7,090 nucleotides of DNA. Source: Candidatus Woesearchaeota archaeon (GTDB lineage Archaea; Nanobdellota; Nanobdellia; Woesearchaeales; GW2011-AR4). The translations under genes were made by a program, and so were the position numbers. Position 1 is the first letter of the stretch. Every line of letters starts with the position of its first letter. The notes beneath the pieces are model-generated. The model searched no databases. It was not told where the DNA came from and saw only the letters and a program-made list of their open reading frames with translations. This document shows, one piece after another, positions 5,593-7,090 of the stretch. The stretch lies in assembly GCA_016181325.1 (NCBI GenBank), contig JACOZO010000116.1:1-7090 (forward strand), read 5' to 3'.

Positions 5593-5865
5593 CTATACTA
5601 TATCCTCTTCAGAAACAACCATGAAATCCCCGACAGCTATGACTGCGCTGAATGGTATTAGGATCCTTCCGTCCTTGTCCTTCTCAAGCTCCATCTTCTC
5701 GGTGTATGATGTGGGATTGCTTAGGACCAGGTGTATCAGCTCGCCTGAATGGGTTTCAAACACGATGTCACCGACTTCTCCAAATCTTTTGCCGGACTTG
5801 CTTACAACAGTCTTGCCGAGAAGCTGCTTTGAGAATCTCTTTTCTTGTTCAGGCATATTCATCAC
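5593..5865 (-). CDS. Small PRC-barrel domain protein
   Basis: The 90-residue protein is almost entirely one PRC-barrel, a small beta-barrel first defined from the photosynthetic reaction centre H subunit and RimM. The barrel spans about 12-86. Recognisable features are FSKQLLGKTVVSKSGKRFGEVGDIVFE, ELIHLVLSNP, and the closing strands ILIPFSAVIAVGDFMVVSEEDI. No membrane helix is present. Stand-alone PRC-barrel proteins are widespread in archaea. In haloarchaea, members named CdpB act in FtsZ/SepF-based cell division as protein-interaction adaptors, so that role is possible here, though not shown. GTG 5865 is chosen because the minus-strand AGGAGAG at 5874-5880 sits 8 nt upstream. ATG 5862 is a close alternative with a spacing of 11. 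The gene diverges from the TrmB regulator gene and precedes rfcS, which has its own promoter. Confidence 0.88.
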   Translation of the reverse strand: MMNMPEQEKRFSKQLLGKTVVSKSGKRFGEVGDIVFETHSGELIHLVLSNPTSYTEKMELEKDKDGRILIPFSAVIAVGDFMVVSEEDIV

Positions 5866-5873
5866 AAACTTTT

Positions 5874-5880
5874 CTCTCCT
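5874..5880 (-). promoter_or_regulatory. Shine-Dalgarno site of the PRC-barrel gene
   Basis: Minus-strand AGGAGAG lies 8 nt before GTG 5865 and 11 nt before ATG 5862. It does not fully decide between them; the 8-nt spacing favours GTG. Confidence 0.6.
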
Positions 5881-5915
5881 GGAGAGTTAATAATGGTAAT
5901 ATAAACGCCAAGTTA

Positions 5916-5923
5916 TATTTAAA
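5916..5923 (-). promoter_or_regulatory. TATA box of the PRC-barrel gene
   Basis: Minus-strand TTTAAATA predicts a start near 5893 and a leader of about 28 nt that retains the Shine-Dalgarno site. A second candidate, TTTATATT (minus strand, 5898-5905), would start transcription within the Shine-Dalgarno site and is less likely. Confidence 0.5.
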
Positions 5924-5941
5924 CTTTTTGATTGGCAGTCA

Positions 5942-5980
5942 TTTAAATATAAACCGTGATTTCCTGCAAAGATTTAAATA
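5942..5980. promoter_or_regulatory. Two repeated TTTAAATA elements in the divergent intergenic region
   Basis: TTTAAATA occurs at 5942-5949 and again at 5973-5980, 31 bp apart, each preceded by A and the second also by G. The sequences are near-symmetric, so they could act on either strand. As plus-strand TATA boxes they would start transcription near 5972 and 6003, giving TrmB-gene leaders of 130-160 nt or a short untranslated RNA. I see no tRNA fold or coding sequence of note between 5980 and 6070. Confidence 0.35.
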
Positions 5981-6075
5981 TTAGATATGCTTCTGTTTGT
6001 ATTAACTCCATAGTAAATATAACAATTTGCTAATTTGAAGTGGAAATACTACTAATCGGTTAAAAAATAGTAACA

Positions 6076-6083
6076 TTTTAATA
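6076..6083 (+). promoter_or_regulatory. Likely TATA box of the TrmB-family gene
   Basis: TTTTAATA, preceded by AGTAACA, is the TATA-like element nearest the gene. It predicts transcription starting near 6106, inside the palindrome at 6096-6115, and a leader of about 28 nt. Confidence 0.45.
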
Positions 6084-6095
6084 GTAGTGATTGAA

Positions 6096-6115
6096 TTATT
6101 ATCCCCTGATAATAA
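6096..6115. promoter_or_regulatory. Perfect 8-bp inverted repeat at the TrmB-gene start, candidate operator
   Basis: TTATTATC and GATAATAA are exact inverted copies separated by CCCT. The element ends 18 bp before the ATG and covers the start site predicted from the TATA box at 6076-6083. TrmB-family dimers bind short palindromes, and archaeal repressors often act by covering the TATA box or start site. Autoregulation is therefore the simplest reading. A hairpin in the leader RNA is the alternative. Confidence 0.5.
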
Positions 6116-6133
6116 CAAAGGGGGGATGGTTGT

Positions 6134-6952
6134 ATGATAGTCAAAGAAGAATTTTTAGGAAAGCTTAGAAGGTATTTTTCATTGAACCTGTATGAAGTCA
6201 AGATATGGACAGCATTGTTGTCCAGAGGGACATCAACTGCAGGCGAATTGAGCGACATAGCAGATGTCCCGAGATCCAGAAGCTACGATGTTCTTGAGTC
6301 CTTGGAGAAGAAAGGTTTTGTTGTGATGAAGCTTGGCAAGCCTATAAAATACATAGCAGTGCCTCCTAAGGAAGTCGTTGAAAGGGTGAAGAAGAATGTC
6401 TCTGAAGATGCAAAAGAGCAGATCAAAAAGCTGTCGGACCTTAAGAACACGGAAGTTTTGGGCGAGTTGAATTCCCTGCACGACCAGGGCGTGGAACTAA
6501 TAGAGCCGTCAGACTTGTCGGGCTCGCTTAGGGGAAGGCACAACCTGTACAACCATCTCGATCTCACGATAAGAAACGCCCAGGAATCAGTCACTTTGAT
6601 GACAACATCCCAGGGCCTTCTGAGAAAGCTTGAGGGATTGAAGCCCACGTTCGAAAAAATCAAGAAGAAGGGCGTCAAGATCAGGATAGCAGCACCTGTT
6701 TCCAAGGAATCAATAAACCTCATGAAAGAGATGGGCAACCTTGTCGAGGTAAGGCATACCGACAACAAGGCAAGATTCTGCATAGTTGACGGCAAGGAAC
6801 TGGTCTTCATGGTGATGGATGACAATGAAGTCCATCCTACTTATGATGTCGGAATCTGGGTGAACACTCCTTATTTTGCCGGGGCCCTGGAAAACCTGTT
6901 CGAGATGGCATGGAAGAACATGAAAAGCCCTGCTGATATGGTCAAGAAGTAA
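6134..6952 (+). CDS. TrmB-family transcriptional regulator
   Basis: TrmB proteins are archaeal DNA-binding regulators, best known from sugar metabolism, that repress or activate promoters in response to a ligand. The 272-residue protein has a winged helix-turn-helix at about 16-76. It contains LNLYEVKIWTALLSRG, the helix GELSDIADV, the recognition helix PRSRSYDVLESLEKKG and the wing FVVMKLGKPIKYIAV. A charged helix follows at about 78-112, likely the dimer coiled coil. The C-terminal domain (about 135-262) is of the phospholipase-D-like TrmB type, with VKIRIAAP at 181-188 and ARFCIVDGKELVF at 213-225. The catalytic HKD signature is absent, as expected for a sensor. The ligand cannot be told. 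ATG 6134 follows a G6 run (6120-6125) that is a weak ribosome-binding site. A perfect palindrome just upstream suggests autoregulation. T-rich DNA follows the stop. Confidence 0.9.
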   Translation: MIVKEEFLGKLRRYFSLNLYEVKIWTALLSRGTSTAGELSDIADVPRSRSYDVLESLEKKGFVVMKLGKPIKYIAVPPKEVVERVKKNVSEDAKEQIKKLSDLKNTEVLGELNSLHDQGVELIEPSDLSGSLRGRHNLYNHLDLTIRNAQESVTLMTTSQGLLRKLEGLKPTFEKIKKKGVKIRIAAPVSKESINLMKEMGNLVEVRHTDNKARFCIVDGKELVFMVMDDNEVHPTYDVGIWVNTPYFAGALENLFEMAWKNMKSPADMVKK

Positions 6953-6960
6953 TTCAATAC

Positions 6961-6989
6961 TTTTCTTTTATTCTTTATTTTATTTTTTA
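6961..6989 (+). terminator. T-rich terminator after the TrmB-family gene
   Basis: Several runs of three to six T, broken by single A or C, begin 8 bp after the TAA stop. This matches archaeal intrinsic termination at clustered oligo-T tracts without a hairpin. Confidence 0.6.
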
Positions 6990-7001
6990 TCTAAACAAAA
7001 A

Positions 7002-7009
7002 GTATATAA
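7002..7009 (+). promoter_or_regulatory. TATA box of the gene at the right edge
   Basis: GTATATAA, preceded by A-rich ACAAAAA, predicts a start near 7032, only about 8 nt before the ATG at 7040. The transcript would be nearly leaderless. Confidence 0.5.
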
Positions 7010-7039
7010 TCTCTCTTATTGCACCAAACAAAAATAATA

Positions 7040-7090
7040 ATGGCAGACAAAAATATAGTTCTTAAGCTGAAGCAGAAGGCAAAAGAGCTT
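7040..7090 (+). CDS. Start of an unidentified gene, cut by the window edge
   Basis: Only 17 codons are present, encoding MADKNIVLKLKQKAKEL, a Lys-rich and probably helical start. A TATA box lies about 34 bp upstream, and the preceding gene ends in a T-rich terminator, which supports a real independent gene. No Shine-Dalgarno sequence is evident. Seventeen residues are too few to assign a family. Confidence 0.5.
   Translation, partial: MADKNIVLKLKQKAKEL

Noticed and set aside
5980..6070. Possible small RNA or tRNA gene in the divergent intergenic region
   Set aside because: No cloverleaf, box C/D or stable GC-rich stem could be seen. The sequence is AT-rich without conserved RNA motifs.
6126..6137. 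A three-codon upstream frame (ATG GTT GTA TGA) whose stop overlaps the ATG of the TrmB-family gene
   Set aside because: It is too short to treat as a regulatory leader peptide without conservation evidence, and a chance ATG beside a G-rich ribosome-binding site is likely.
6283..6825. A 180-codon minus-strand open frame
   Set aside because: It is antisense to the well-supported TrmB-family gene, has a low-complexity Ser-rich translation and lacks promoter signals.

Overview
This window looks like chromosomal DNA of an archaeon, most likely a DPANN-type lineage such as Woesearchaeota or Pacearchaeota. The archaeal call is firm. It rests on a clamp-loader small subunit of archaeal/eukaryotic type, a TrmB-family regulator, a PRC-barrel protein, a THUMP-domain RNA methyltransferase, and TATA-box promoters. 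Several of those TATA boxes are centred 26-27 bp upstream of a start codon, the spacing expected for leaderless mRNAs. The DPANN placement is an inference from protein flavour and gene mix and is less certain.

Layout, left to right. A THUMP/class I methyltransferase gene on the minus strand runs off the left edge (2-919). It diverges from a stand-alone Fcf1/VapC-type PIN nuclease gene (973-1362). Between them lies one palindromic TATA box, spaced almost equally from both ATGs. An AT-rich, unrecognised two-helix membrane protein gene follows on the minus strand (1396-1950). Next come three plus-strand genes for small membrane proteins with about five helices each (2045-2599, 2682-3269, 3297-3824). 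They look like diverged tandem paralogues. They converge on a minus-strand gene for a soluble protein with a tandem helical motif, a Gln-rich linker and a long coiled coil (3846-4469). The replication factor C small subunit (4560-5525) and a PRC-barrel protein (5593-5865) follow on the minus strand. A 268-bp divergent promoter region separates these from a TrmB-family regulator (6134-6952). The window ends in the first 17 codons of another plus-strand gene (7040-7090).

How the genes relate. Most are housekeeping or information-processing genes with their own promoters: RNA modification, RNA processing, clamp loading and possibly cell division. There is no large operon. The second and third membrane-protein genes are probably co-transcribed, because only 27 bp separate them and no promoter is visible between them. 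Initiation modes are mixed. The THUMP, PIN, first membrane-protein and rfcS genes look leaderless. The second membrane-protein, coiled-coil, PRC-barrel and TrmB genes have leaders, with purine-rich ribosome-binding sites.

No mobile element, CRISPR array, tRNA or rRNA was recognised. The best candidate for something undescribed is the trio of paralogous membrane proteins facing the coiled-coil protein. The best regulatory signals are the shared palindromic TATA box and a perfect 8+8 bp palindrome at the predicted transcription start of the TrmB gene.
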